Shown here in pieces: positions 1 to 10,486 of a stretch of 64,000 nt of DNA. The notes beneath the pieces are model-generated. The model was not told the origin of the DNA. It saw only the letters and a list, made by a program, of their open reading frames with translations, and made no database searches. This DNA is from Larix kaempferi (lineage: Eukaryota; Streptophyta; Pinopsida; Pinales; Pinaceae): positions 26,469,501 to 26,533,500 of the forward strand of contig BSBM01000370.1 of assembly GCA_027924585.1 (NCBI GenBank), read 5' to 3'. The stretch's first letter is position 1, and the number at the start of each line of letters is the position of its first letter. Position numbers and translations under genes: made by a program.

Positions 1-103
1 TTGTGACTTCCAGATGGATTTACAAGAGAAATCATGCTATGGATGGTAGCATTGAGAAGTATAAAGCTAGATTTGTTGCCAGATGTTTCTCTCATAAAGA
101 CGG
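1..103 (+). pseudogene. copia I reverse transcriptase, N-terminal fragment
   Basis: Frame 2 reads the typical copia RT opening: RWIYKRNH, then DGSIEKYKARFVAR, then a CFSHK-like block. In the family this is followed directly by the INYDETF-type motif, which here is found at 3188, after the nested element. The piece belongs with the fragment at 3182-4506. Confidence 0.85.
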
Positions 104-361
104 TGTAGTAAACCTTATCTGGTTTACACTAGAATTAACCAAAAGAATAAGTCACCAACTGAAAATCCATACTGGATAAAAGATGTTATTTGAATATATG
201 AAAGATGATTTTAGAATACATAGCGGGCCTTTTAAATAGTCCTCTTGTGACTAAATGTGAAAGGGTGCAACCTTTCATTTAATGTTTACAATTAATTTAT
301 TTAATTATTAAGTATTATGAATTTTTATTGATATATTATATATTATTTTATGTTTGTAACA
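104..361 (-). repeat. LTR of the nested element (left copy)
   Basis: Nearly identical to 2925-3181. It differs at about 11 positions, including two one-base insertions close to its left end. In the element's own minus orientation this is the 3' LTR, with the purine tract GAAGAGGAAGGCAA immediately before it. Confidence 0.9.
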
Positions 362-876
362 TTGCCTTCCTCTTCAAAAATGCTTTGTCCTCAAAGCATA
401 TTGAAGACAAGGCTTACGTCTTATTTTTTGCTTGTATTGTTGTCCCACAATCTTTTGTGTCGATAGCTATGGAACTTGATGAAATGAGACGATATGAGTC
501 ACGAATTCCCAAGTAAAAATGTTTCATTATTTGTGGCGTTGTCCATCCCAGGTTAACCTTCATTAGGGATTTTAACTGATCAATTTTTTGGATAGAAATT
601 ATCATTTTCTACTTCCATACAAGTTGTCGATTTTGTCTATGCTCTCTTTTAAGGTGGTAGTTAGCTTGTCTGTAGGAATAATACTGTTTATTTTCCTCGA
701 CTTTGTCGTCAATCATAACGACTCTTGTGATTAGGATGGTGATAAGGTACTGTTGATGTATATGTAACTTCGGAATGTATTTCACATATGTATATTGTAT
801 TCCTATAGAGATGTTATTATTCCTCTATACGGAAGTGTCGTTATTTATATTGTAAGTGTCGTAACTTATACTCGAT

Positions 877-1010
877 GGGTTATTAGACCACCTTGATTGG
901 GGTTGGCCCTGTATAAGTCATGTGGGTCAAAGGGCTATTAGACCACCCTATTGGGGGTCGGCCATGTGGGTCAAAGGGTTATTAGACCACCCTATTGGGG
1001 GTCGGCCCAG
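877..1010 (+). repeat. Tandem repeat in solo LTR U3
   Basis: Three units begin GGGYTATTAGACCACC at 877, 932 and 976, spaced 55 and 44 bp. Each carries a GGGGGTCGGCC-like core. It lies 70-200 bp upstream of the TATA box, where LTR enhancer repeats often sit. A regulatory role is inference. Confidence 0.8.
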
Positions 1011-1076
1011 TCAGCATTATGTTATGTGGTTAAGTTCGAGCCTACATGAGTTAGGTAAAAGGCAAGTCAAGTCAAG

Positions 1077-1084
1077 TATAAATA
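1077..1084 (+). promoter_or_regulatory. TATA box of solo LTR
   Basis: TATAAATA inside the solo LTR, followed about 30 bp later by a CTCACTCACTTCTCACTC pyrimidine stretch suitable for an initiator. It is a relic promoter; activity is unknown. Confidence 0.6.
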
Positions 1085-1811
1085 GAGTGCGGGAGGCACT
1101 CTATTTGCTCACTCACTTCTCACTCATGCACTCAAGGAGGAGTGGCGCACTTATGGAGGAGGAGGATCTGCTGCTAGGTTATGTCTATCTCTTGGTTGTA
1201 TCATTGCTCTATCTATCTCTGAGGAAGTTATTGGGGTTTTTCACCTTTATGGTTTTCCCCAAGTAAATCTTTGTGTCTCTTGTGTGCTTGCATTATTGTC
1301 TCCATGATTGATATGTTGTAGATATGCTGTACATGTTGTTCTCTCAGTTAAGATCCTAGATCAGATTGAAGTAAATTCAGAAAATTTAACAGGTACTCGA
1401 GTCGCTTGCGGAGTGTTTGTAGAAACTTCATTTTTTGGTGCTACTGGTGATTTATTGGTCTATACCTTTTCAATGTAAGTGTTTTCTAGAATTTGAACAT
1501 TGATTGGATCTATAATGGTTCCCTTTTCCGAGTTTTGGACTTGTATCTCGGATGATGTTTCTACTTCAATAGATTTGGTCATTGTTTCTTTGTCGACCTT
1601 TGATTTTTATTGAACTTCTCAATTTTTTCCTTAAGATCTTGACATTCTTCTTCTTTCTCCAGTAATTTCCCTTCAATAGCTCCATTGTCCCATTCTGATT
1701 TTCGCATATTTTTTAACTTTCTGATTTTTGTAAGTAGAATTTTTTTATGGTTCTTTAGTCAAAATATTTCTTTAGTGTTGTCAGATAATGTTTTTTTGAT
1801 CTTCATAACAT

Positions 1812-2234
1812 TTAACTTGAGTGTTTTTTAAGGTTGTCACTTTGTTGTCTAAGTTCCTTTATCTGTTTTTTATGTTGGCCGACCTCTGATTCCTTGCATT
1901 GTAATTCTTTTTGGATTTGCACCATTTCCTCCTCTTTATTCCCAAGGATTTTGTTTAACGGTCTTATTTTTTCTTTACTCTCAATAATGTCCTGCTTGAT
2001 ATCTTGTCCTTTAGGATTCTGACTAGAACATGTTTCATTCCTTAATTCCTCGATATGTGTTGTTAATTTCTCGATACGCTCTTTTAACCGATGATTTTCC
2101 TTCTTTGTGAACATATTATTGATTCCTTGCTTAAAAATCTTAGAGTGTAGTTGACGATTGGTTGCTTTATATTTTTCTAACTCGCCCAATACTGATTGTA
2201 ATTGCATCTGCATTTCTAAATATGTAATCATCAT
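1812..2234 (-). CDS. Coiled-coil ORF of the nested LTR element
   Basis: A 140-residue open frame lies inside the short LTR element on its sense strand. It is rich in K, E, Q and L and contains long heptad-like stretches (residues about 10-45, 45-70 and 85-135), so the product would be an almost continuous alpha-helical coiled coil. No zinc knuckle, protease or polymerase motif is present. It may be the N-terminal, self-associating part of a gag, or a remnant of a larger ORF. I do not recognise a specific family. Confidence 0.45.
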   Translation of the reverse strand: MMITYLEMQMQLQSVLGELEKYKATNRQLHSKIFKQGINNMFTKKENHRLKERIEKLTTHIEELRNETCSSQNPKGQDIKQDIIESKEKIRPLNKILGNKEEEMVQIQKELQCKESEVGQHKKQIKELRQQSDNLKKHSS

Positions 2235-2590
2235 AATTCATGATTTCAACTTCTTCTTCGACTTGTCTTCTTTTCTTCGACAATGGGTAGACACAAGAGG
2301 TGTAATAACCTTAATATGGTCTTCCTTCTCTTTCTCTTTCTCTCTCTCTTTTTTAATAAAAATCTTCAATATGGTTCTTCTTGTAAAAAATCTTCTTTTG
2401 ATGCTCTTTTTATATTATTCCCCCCTTAAGACTTCTTGTAGATTGAATGTAGATTGGGTGGTTGGGAGGAGTTATCGTTACCTTCCCCACCCAAGTTCAA
2501 ATCTTGCTTTCTCCTTGGTAGCCTTAAGAATTCTTATGCACTTCTATATTTTATATCCTAACTTTATTATTAGATTTCACAAATGCTTCC

Positions 2591-2740
2591 AATAAACCAT
2601 GTATTGTTTTTAAGAAACCACATGTTGTTTATTATAGGAGAATAAACCATGTATTGTTTTTAAGAAACCATGTGTTGTTTATTGTTGGAGAATAAACCAT
2701 GTATTGTTTTTAAGAAACCACGTGTGGTTTCTATATTTTC
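2591..2740 (+). repeat. 50-bp tandem repeat, three units
   Basis: Units begin AATAAACCATGTATTG at 2591, 2641 and 2691, exactly 50 bp apart. The third diverges after about 40 bases. It lies between the coiled-coil ORF and the right LTR of the nested element. Confidence 0.9.
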
Positions 2741-2904
2741 TTTTCTATTTACTTGTTTGTTTTTACTTTTCTTTTTCTTTTTTTCTTTTCTTTTTATATT
2801 TTCTTCTCTTTTTACTTCTTTGGGCCAAGAGCCTGATTTTTGGACAAGGTCCTAGATTTTAGGGAAACCGGAAAATGATGGCTACGAGCCTAAGCCTGGA
2901 CCAA

Positions 2905-2924
2905 CAATGCAACTCTAATACCAA
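2905..2924 (-). promoter_or_regulatory. Primer binding site of nested element
   Basis: The minus strand directly after the LTR reads TTGGTATTAGAGTTGC. This resembles the usual plant initiator tRNA-Met primer site TGGTATCAGAGC and fixes the element's minus orientation. Confidence 0.75.
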
Positions 2925-3181
2925 TGTAGAAACCTTATCTGGTTTACACTAGATTAACCAAAAGAATAAGTCACCAACTGAAAATCCATATTGGATAAAA
3001 GATGTTATTTGAATATATGAAAGATGATTTTAGAATACATAGCGGGAATTTTAAATAGTCTTCTCGTGACTAAATGTGAAAGGGTGCAACCTTTCATTTA
3101 ATATTTACAATTAATTTATTTAATTATTAAGTATTATGAATGTTTATTCATATATTTATATATTATTTTATGTTTGTAACA
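2925..3181 (-). repeat. LTR of the nested element (right copy)
   Basis: Direct repeat of 104-361. In the element's orientation it is the 5' LTR, followed on the minus strand by the primer site. Its outer flank is the target copy GAAGG (3182-3186), which also restores the copia I reading frame. Confidence 0.9.
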
Positions 3182-4506
3182 GAAGGCATCAATTATGATG
3201 AGACCTTTACCCATGTGGCAAGGTACACCACAATCTGAGCAATGATTGCACTTGCATATGTTCTAGGATGGAAACTTCACTAGATGGATGTGAAGACAAC
3301 CTTCCTAAATGGTGAGGTTGAGGAAGAGGTTTATATTCAGCAGCTTGAAGGATTTGTGGTGCATGGGAAGGAGTCCCATGTTTTCAAGCTAAAGAAATCT
3401 CTATATGGGCTTAAGCAAGCCCCCGGGGCTTGGTACTCCAGAATTGATAGCTACATTCAGAAACTGGGTTTCTGTAAGAGTGAAGTTGATCCGAATTTGT
3501 ACTTCAAAGTAGTGAAGAACCAACCATTGATATTGGTTATGTATGTTGATGAATTTTTTCTCACTGGAGAGGAACATTTGATTGCTTGGTGCAAGAGGGA
3601 TCTCACCTCAGAGTTCGAGATGAAAGACTTAGGTCTGATGCGCTACTTTCTTGGCCTTGAGATATAGCAAAGAAAAGATGAATTTTTTATATCTCAAAGG
3701 AAGTAAACTATGGATATATCGCGCAGGTTTGGCATGATAGATTGAAAATCTATGACTACACTAATGGTTTCCAATTTGAGGAAACTTCATGAGTCAGGCT
3801 CTAGATCAGATCCGATAGATCCCACTTTGTATAAACAACTTATAGGCTTGCTAATGTACTTGATACATTTGATGCCTAATGTATGTTACGTTGTGAGCAT
3901 TATGAGTCAATTTATGTCTGATCCAAGACATAGACACTAGATAGATGCTAAGCATGTGCTTAGGTACATTCGAGGTACAATTTCGTATGGACTCAGATAT
4001 GCCTCCAGTGGAGGAGTCATGTTACTTGGTTATACTGACTCAGAATGGGGAGGAAGCATTATGGACCGTAAGAGTACATCCGAATACTGTTATAGCCTAA
4101 GATCAGTCATGATATCTTGGTCCAACAGGAAGCAAGGCTATGTAGCCCAGAGCACTCCATAAGCAGAATACATAGTTGCTAGTGTTTCCTAGCGAGAAGT
4201 AGTTTGGATCAGAAATCTACTTGTAGGATTGTTCGGTGAAAATATTGAGCCCACAGTTATTAGGTGTGACAATCATAGTTGCATCAAGCGTTCCAAAAAC
4301 CCAATGTTTCATGACAAGTTGAAGCACATTGAAATGAAGTATCACTTCATCTGAGACATGGTCTAGAAAGGTAGAGTGAAAATTATGTACATTGTTACTG
4401 ATGAGAAAATTGTAAATGTGTTAACAAAGCCTTTGTCAGTGATAAAGTTCAGGTACTTCTTAGACAAGCTTGGTATGGAAGAGAATGCCTCCCTCGGTGA
4501 GAGGGA
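3182..4506 (+). pseudogene. copia I reverse transcriptase and RNase H
   Basis: It continues the reading from base 103: INYDETF-like block, [27 protein letters not shown], then RT motif YVDE at 3542-3553, where the family has YVDD, so the second catalytic Asp is lost. [15 protein letters not shown] follows. RNase H shows YTDSEWGG, a degraded SAEAEY region (STP then stop, AEY) and the C-terminal LTKPLS block near 4420. Several in-frame stops (3667, 3938, 4160 and later) make it a pseudogene. The purine tract before the LTR is GGTGAGAGGGAG. Confidence 0.9.
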
Positions 4507-4507
4507 G

Positions 4508-5884
4508 TGTTAAATGTACAACATCAGGAGACATTCTCCAAACCAATCTTGTGCGACCAAGATTGATCCTCCCGTATAGAGGTGAACACTTTGATTGCCT
4601 TCTGTGTAAAGGTTATTCCTCCCGTGTAGAGGTAATTGATCAAAGTAATGATATTTTAAAGTCTTGTTGGACAAGGCTCCAAACTTGTGTGTCAAGTCAT
4701 GACTCTCATGTGAACCTTCCATATAAAAGTATCCATGAGATGGACATTCCGTATAAAGGTCATGTTTTACTTGTTAAAAGCATTTAATGTTGTGTGATGT
4801 ATTATTAACCATGATCACCAGTTGCTATTAAGTCTCCTTCAGAGATTGATCACCCCTAAAGTGAATTACTTTAGCATATGATCATTCGGTCCCGAATAAT
4901 ATAATATATGATCACAACACATGATAAATTTTTTTAGTATAATGTAGTGTGATAGATAATTAAAGTTAGCACATATTGACCATGCAGTAAAAGATAAAGC
5001 ATAGAAATCAAGAGAATTCGAAATTTCCCATGCAGACACTTCAGCTAATTAAAGAGAACTCAAATTTTTAAAGCTTCAGTTAAGTAACAATGTGTGCCTC
5101 AATCAATGCTTCAGTTAAAGCATCAATTAAAGATATGCAACTAGTTAACTAAAGGAGAACTTATTGATCACTTTAGTAAAATCAATCAGCATGATTTTCA
5201 GTTAAGAAAAGTTAACTAAAGTGTTACAAAGGAATCAGTTAACTAAAGTGTTTTGCATGACAGCACTTTAGTTAAACTAAAAGTTAAAAGACGACACTTA
5301 AGTTACAACACTGAAGTTTCTTCTATTGCATGTTTACACTTATGTTAGCTTATTAACTAAGTGCTCCTACATCAGTTATGAGGCGAGTTCACTCCAAAGT
5401 TAGTTAAGCATGATTTCAAGTTAAGGAAGAAAGCCATGGCACATTGATGGTCCATGATTGAAGAAACGAGAAGTGCACTGCAACTATACAACGCTATGGT
5501 TTGCATGGGAGGCTTATCCTTCATGCATTGCTATTCCTTGCATGGCAGTGTGTTTTTCTATATATTGATGTGTTGGGCACATTGGAAAACACATCCGATT
5601 GATCTCTCTTCTCTATTGCTTCGGTATCTTCACCAAGAATGTTTGGTGATCTCTTATCTTCCGAAAGCAATCTGCGATGTTGTAAAATAAAGACATTCTC
5701 TATTATCCATTATGTTATACTGAGAAGAGTTGGTGGGGGTTTTTTGTTCTTATTTTTTTTAGGACTTTCCCCAGGGTATATCTTGTGTTATGGTTGCATG
5801 AATTTCATGTGATTGAATTGTCTCATTGTTTCAAGTTTTGGCATCTAAAATATTTAAAGATCAAATCTCAACCAAATATTAACA
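4508..5884 (+). repeat. 3' LTR of copia element I
   Basis: It begins TGTTAAATGT right after the RNase H end and a short purine tract, and ends ATATTAACA, so the termini form a TGTTAA/TTAACA inverted pair. It is 1377 bp long. It holds a duplicated CCTCCCGTRTAGAGGT motif (about 4565 and 4618) and a cluster of GTTAACTAAAG motifs (5100-5300). The 5' LTR is outside the window, so the pair cannot be compared. Confidence 0.8.
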
Positions 5885-6347
5885 GTCCATGCCCACTCTC
5901 CTAATGAAATTGCACACCTAGTATGAGTGGAGGAGCTCTATGAACCAAATTAGTTTGGTAGACTACTATTATCATTAGCCAAAAGTTAAAATAAACATGT
6001 ATAGACATGGAGATGATAATGGTTCAAATTTATAATTTCTATTTTTTAATTTGGAGATGATAACACATTAAATTCTAATGCTTTGGATTTCTAATGTTCA
6101 TATAATTCATAGGGATCCATCTAATCTCATGGTAGACTTCCTGATAATTCTTGGAATTTGATGATATATGAAGTTAGAGTTTTCATTGATTCAAAACCAG
6201 AATCTAATTGTTAACGATCTAGGTCAATTTAGAATTCAGAAACACCTCTAGGGGCATCGTTCCACCATACAATAACTTTGATCAAGGTGGAACTTCGTTC
6301 AATCCAAACCACGTAGAGCCATTCTAAAATAAATGCATTAATTTATC
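5885..6347 (+). other. Unassigned AT-rich stretch
   Basis: Right flank of copia element I. No readable protein, repeat end or RNA gene was recognised. It may include the leader of the gag fragment that follows. Confidence 0.5.
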
Positions 6348-6822
6348 ATGGCTTCTCCCCATATCCCTGCATGGGATCATGTTTTGAGTCTTTCAAGGCC
6401 ATTGCATGACATCCAAGAAAATCCAACTAATATCTTGTCAATATTTAAATTTAATGGTTAAGGGGAAACCATTGCATTCATACATGCTAATAAATGTGAT
6501 CTTGCATGTCAATTTCTAAAAATATTGGAATAGAGTGTTGATTGTATGTTGGTTCCTCTCACATTCAAAGGATGAGTTCAAGCTTGATATATGACATTAC
6601 TAGAAAAATCTATTCGTAGTTGGAAGCAATTAAGGGAATTTTTCTTAGTTTCTCATAATAATTATCAAGTGGAGGCATTATTTTGTGAATTAGACAAGTT
6701 TAATAAAAATAAATATGAATCCAACGAAGATTATACTATGATATTCAAACAATTATCTCACCATTTTTGTGAAAGTGACGGGCCCTTTAATCCAAATATG
6801 GATGAACAATTCTTGGATGCTC
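6348..6822 (+). pseudogene. gag fragment of a second Ty3/gypsy type
   Basis: The frame starting at the ATG at 6348 reads WDHVLSLSRPLHD, then CDLACQFLK, then RSWKQLREFFLVSHNNYQ and KYESNEDYTMIFKQL. This is the capsid-like retrotransposon gag region (SIRSWKQL...F block). At least four stops interrupt it. The gag type differs from that of the chromovirus downstream, so it belongs to another element. It ends abruptly at the palindromic microsatellite. Confidence 0.6.
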
Positions 6823-6847
6823 TCTCTCTCTGTATATATATATATAT

Positions 6848-6884
<37 letters not shown>
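6820..6884 (+). repeat. Palindromic (CT)n-(TA)n-(GA)n microsatellite
   Basis: 6820-6863 is a perfect inverted repeat: (CT) run, TG, (TA) run, CA, (GA) run. The GA run continues to about 6884. It marks the junction between the foreign gag fragment and the truncated 5' LTR of gypsy II. That LTR has a short TA run at the same place in its intact 3' copy (about 19312-19321). Confidence 0.95.
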
Positions 6885-6886
<2 letters not shown>

Positions 6887-7053
6887 AAGGAGACCTAGTT
6901 TTAGGATCATCTCCTCATCTTGTGCATCTAATACATTGTAAAAGGAGGTCCCCCCTCGAAGAGACCTTTTATTCATCTCTTTGTTTCATTCTCACGGAAG
7001 TGGGTTATCGTTCTTTCTATTTTTATTTTATTTTGAGAATTTGGTGCATAACA
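6884..7053 (+). repeat. Truncated 5' LTR of gypsy II
   Basis: It matches the 3' part of the LTR at 19213-19484: shared CCTAGTTTTAGGATC, GATACATTGTAAAAGG-like and TTTGGTGCATAACA blocks. The first roughly 110 bases of the LTR are missing and replaced by the microsatellite and a foreign gag piece. Confidence 0.85.
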
Positions 7054-7054
7054 T

Positions 7055-7068
7055 TTGGTATTAGAGCC
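7055..7068 (+). promoter_or_regulatory. Primer binding site of gypsy II
   Basis: TTGGTATTAGAGCC follows the LTR end by one base and matches the plant tRNA-Met primer site pattern TGGTATCAGAGC with one change. Confidence 0.8.
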
Positions 7069-7699
7069 ATTCTTTCGACATATAAAAATTTCAAGGACAT
7101 TTTAGGCAACAAAATTTTGAGTATCCTTAGGATACATATCAAAGTATCTATTGTAAAAATTCTAGGCCTTAGTGCACTATAATTTTTTAGATACATCTTG
7201 TGGAAATTGGGGGGTTTTACTAGTAAAAAAACTAGCCTAAAAAAAGTGTTATGGGAAAAACTATTATAGCTTAATATTGAAATATCCAAATTGAGTGCCA
7301 TTGGTTGCATTAGAAAGAAACAAAAAATAATTTTTCTAGTAATATTTCATATGTATGTCAAAAAAATTGGACACATGGTACGTTATACAAGCATGCTCTC
7401 CTAAAACGGACAAAAAGCAACAAGTTTTGGGAAAGCCACCGTAAATTTCCCTTGGCACATCATATTTTGACCATACCTATGGCATTACAGAGAAGACACA
7501 TCAAATTTCAAACTCATAGGAGTCAAAATTTCAGAGATAATTCAATTGAAAGGTTGGTCAACAAGACAACCTACAAACCAGGTTTTTTAAAGGTATGTTA
7601 ACTTGCATAAATTTTGATTGAAATATCTATTTTGGGTGATTCAAAAGGTGTGATGAAGAGGAAATAGAGAAGAAACCTAGTAAATATTAGTGGGATCAA
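7069..7699 (+). other. Leader of gypsy II
   Basis: Between primer site and gag. No long frame and no repeat end was recognised. Confidence 0.5.
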
Positions 7700-8990
7700 A
7701 TGGAAAAAGGTGTCGCAAAAATTCCGATGCCCGCTAAATCTCATGAAGGCTCATCCATGACACGAGATCACAAGCATGACAATGGGGACTTTGGGGTGTC
7801 CAAGATTATTGAAAGAGTAGAGAAAATTGAAACTACAATAATAAGAAAGGTGGAGATCATGAATATGGTAAATATGGATGGATTGCAAACATTTAAAGGG
7901 GATATCCAATTTTAATTCCAAACATTCAAAGGTGATATCCAAAAGAACCTTAAAAACATGACGAGAGAACTTATGAAGGATATAGGTGGCCTACTTACTG
8001 AAAATTAAATTCCTCGAGAAGAGGATAAGGATAAAAATATGGTGGAGTCATATTGACCTTAGGATAAAATTCTTTCATACCCAGAGAGCAAGAGCCTTGA
8101 GCCCCAGACACTTGATCATTCATCACTCCATAATCCACATCATTGGGGGTTCAAATCAAGACCAAGGAACTACTTCAATCCCAAGATTGCCAATGAGGAA
8201 TTTTGATGCCAATGATCCAATAATGTGGATATTATAGATGGAGCAATTCTTTAATCTATACCAAGTTCCAACTTTACAAAAGGTAACTATTGCATCCTTG
8301 TTTTTAGAACCTGATCAATTTGTGTGGTAGAAATGGATTTGTGAGTGTAAAAAGGACTTTGTTGTCTCTTGGTATATATTTACAAATGAATTGATAGCAC
8401 ATTATTGGGGTATTAAGAGCAATGCATTCTTGATCTGATTGATAAATATCAGATAAAGAGATCTAATTGCATACCACATTAAACATTTTCAAAAGTTGAG
8501 TCTTAGAGTGAACAACATTCCAGAGGATAATTTGTTGGATCTCTTTATGGGAACTTTAAATGAGAGCATTCAAAATGAGGTATGTCTCTTTGAACTTAAA
8601 ATCATTGGTTAATGTTTTTTTTGGCAAGGAAAGTTGAAAGTAAAAATATAGCTACTAGAAGGGTTGCTACTAACACCTGTAGAGAGGGAAATGTCCCTTC
8701 CTCCCCCCTAAGTTCACTTGGCCTACAAGGTTGATGCTTTAGCAAGTGGATGAAAGAAGAGAAAAAGGACCATGTTCTGATTGTGACAACAAGTACAATA
8801 AGGGGCATAAATGCATTGATAATAAATTATTCTACATAGATAGTGAAAAGGAAGAAGATCCAAACCTAGGACAATTTCAAGAAGTAGTTCTAGAAGATAC
8901 TACTCCAACCATTTATTTCCATGCATTGGTTGGAATTAGCATTCCTCAAAATATCATGATTAAATTATATATAAAAAAAGACAAAAGGTA
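7700..8990 (+). pseudogene. gypsy II gag with zinc knuckle
   Basis: The reading starts with MEKGVAKIP at 7700. The capsid-type block runs around 8218-8640: MEQFFNLYQVPTLQK, IASLFLEPDQFVWW, ELIAHY, LRVNNIPEDNLLDLFMGTL. The region after 8743 contains CSDCDNKYNKGHKC, the chromovirus-type zinc knuckle. Many stops and frame shifts lie between these blocks. The product would have packaged element RNA in a capsid. Confidence 0.8.
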
Positions 8991-10486
8991 ACAATGTCAA
9001 TTGATTCAAGTGGTACCCATAACTTCATTAATTGAAAATTAGCCAAACTTCTTAATTGCTTATATATCCAACACCGATGTTTCAAGTAACTATTGTAGAT
9101 ACATGTACCATAAATTGTTTAGGGGAGTTACATATTATTAATCTTAGTATGGGGGAGTATTGATTGGATAGCGTAATGATTGCAACCCGAATGGGTGGTG
9201 TTGTTGTTGTATTAGGTGTCCAATGGTTACAATCATTGGAAACATTGATCTTAATTTTCAAGAGATTTTCCTTAGAAGACAAGGTAATTGAACTCGGAGG
9301 TATTCCAAGGAAACCCTCTAAAGTGATCATCTCTAAGAGCGTGACAAAATTACTATAAAAGGGACACCATGGTCTAATTGCACAATTATGCTCACTAGAT
9401 GGTCAAGCATCTATGCCCTCTATTCCATTGGATATCCAAAGAGTTATTGAAAATCATTCCAAGGTATTTTGAGATATTCCTAAAGGTATTCCACCTGCTT
9501 GAGATCAGGACCATGTGATTCGCTTGCAACTAGGAAGTGTGACACCTAACATCATACCTTACAGGTATATGCACAAAAGAGTGATATTGAGAATTTGGTT
9601 CAAGAAAGTTTAGATGGTGGCATCATTCAACCTAGTTAAAGTGCATTCTTTGCACCAGTGGTGATGGTTCATAAAAATGAAGGCATGTGGCGTATCTATC
9701 CAGATTATAGAGAGCTCAACAAGATGACCATTAAAGACAAGTTTCCTATTCTTCTCATTGGTGAACTACTAAATGAATTAAAGGGAGAAATTTTCTTTAC
9801 CAAGTTGGATCTTCATTCAAGATATCACAAATTAGAATGAGGCAAGAAGACATTCCAAAAACAATCTTTAGAACACATGAAGGTCATTATGAAATTCCAG
9901 TGACGCCATTTGGCCTTACTAATGCATAGTTCACATTAAAAAGCTTAATGAATTCTAATTTTAAACCCTCCCTCAAAAAATTTGTTTTAGCATTTTTTGA
10001 TCATATACTAATCTATAGAAAATCTTAGGAAGAGCATGTACAACATGTTGACATGGTCTTAAAACTATTGGAGGAGTAACAACTATATTCCAAACCTTCC
10101 AAGTGTGTCTTTTGGGTTTAAGAAGTGGAACATGTAGGCCATATTGTATCTCATGAAGGCATCAAAGTGGACCCCAATAGAATTAAAGCTATAATGGAAT
10201 GGCCAATTCCTAAAATATTGAAGAATTCTAGAGGATTCTTAGGATTGACAAGTTATTACCACGAGTTCGTCAAGAAACATGGTCAAATAGAAGCACCTCT
10301 AACAGCGTTATTGAAAAAGGAGGCATTTTCTTGGACTTAAGAAGCAACCCAAGATTTTGAAAAACTTAAAGTGGCTATGTGTACAACTCCTATATTAGCC
10401 ATGATTGACTTCACAATTTTTTATTTATTTTGGGATGTGATGGTTCAAGGAGTGGAATTGGTGCATTTTTAATGCAAGAGGGAAGG
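8991..10486 (+). pseudogene. gypsy II protease and reverse transcriptase
   Basis: The protease active-site region reads IDSSGTHNFIN at about 8999 (family IDSGSTHNF), so the catalytic DSG is displaced. RT follows: YRELNKMTIKDKFPI (9711-9755), [14 protein letters not shown] (about 9793-9835), then FFDH at 9993-10004 where the family has FFDD, so a catalytic Asp is lost. VEHVGHIVSHEGIKVDPNRI and SRGFLGLTSYYHEFVK follow (10122-10270). Several stops are present. Confidence 0.85.

Larger units (their letters stand above)
751..1391 (+). mobile_element. Solo LTR, 641 bp, with perfect 5-bp target duplication
   Basis: It starts TGTTGATGTA and ends AATTTAACA. It is flanked on both sides by GGTAC (746-750 and 1392-1396). 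No internal retrotransposon sequence is attached, so it is the product of LTR-LTR recombination. A TATA-like TATAAATA (1077-1084) and a purine/GT-rich tail give a normal U3-R-U5 layout on the plus strand. It contains a three-unit tandem repeat (877-1010). Confidence 0.9.
104..3181 (-). mobile_element. Short LTR retrotransposon nested in copia I, antisense
   Basis: The 3078-bp element is bounded by two direct repeats of about 257 bp (104-361 and 2925-3181), roughly 96 percent identical by eye, with TGT...ACA ends. The 5-bp target copies are GACGG (99-103) and GAAGG (3182-3186), one mismatch. Orientation is minus: on that strand a purine tract (complement of 362-375) precedes one LTR and a primer-site-like sequence (complement of 2905-2924) follows the other. 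No RT or integrase is readable, so it looks non-autonomous. A 641-bp solo LTR sits inside it. Confidence 0.9.
1..5884 (+). mobile_element. Ty1/copia element I, 3' part, interrupted
   Basis: Only the 3' part of this copia retrotransposon lies in the window: reverse transcriptase, RNase H and the 3' LTR. The pol reading starts at base 1, stops at 103, and resumes at 3182 after a 3.08-kb nested LTR element. The order RT, RNase H, purine tract, LTR is that of Ty1/copia. Stops and a changed catalytic residue show it is dead. The 5' LTR, gag, protease and integrase would lie left of base 1. Confidence 0.9.
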
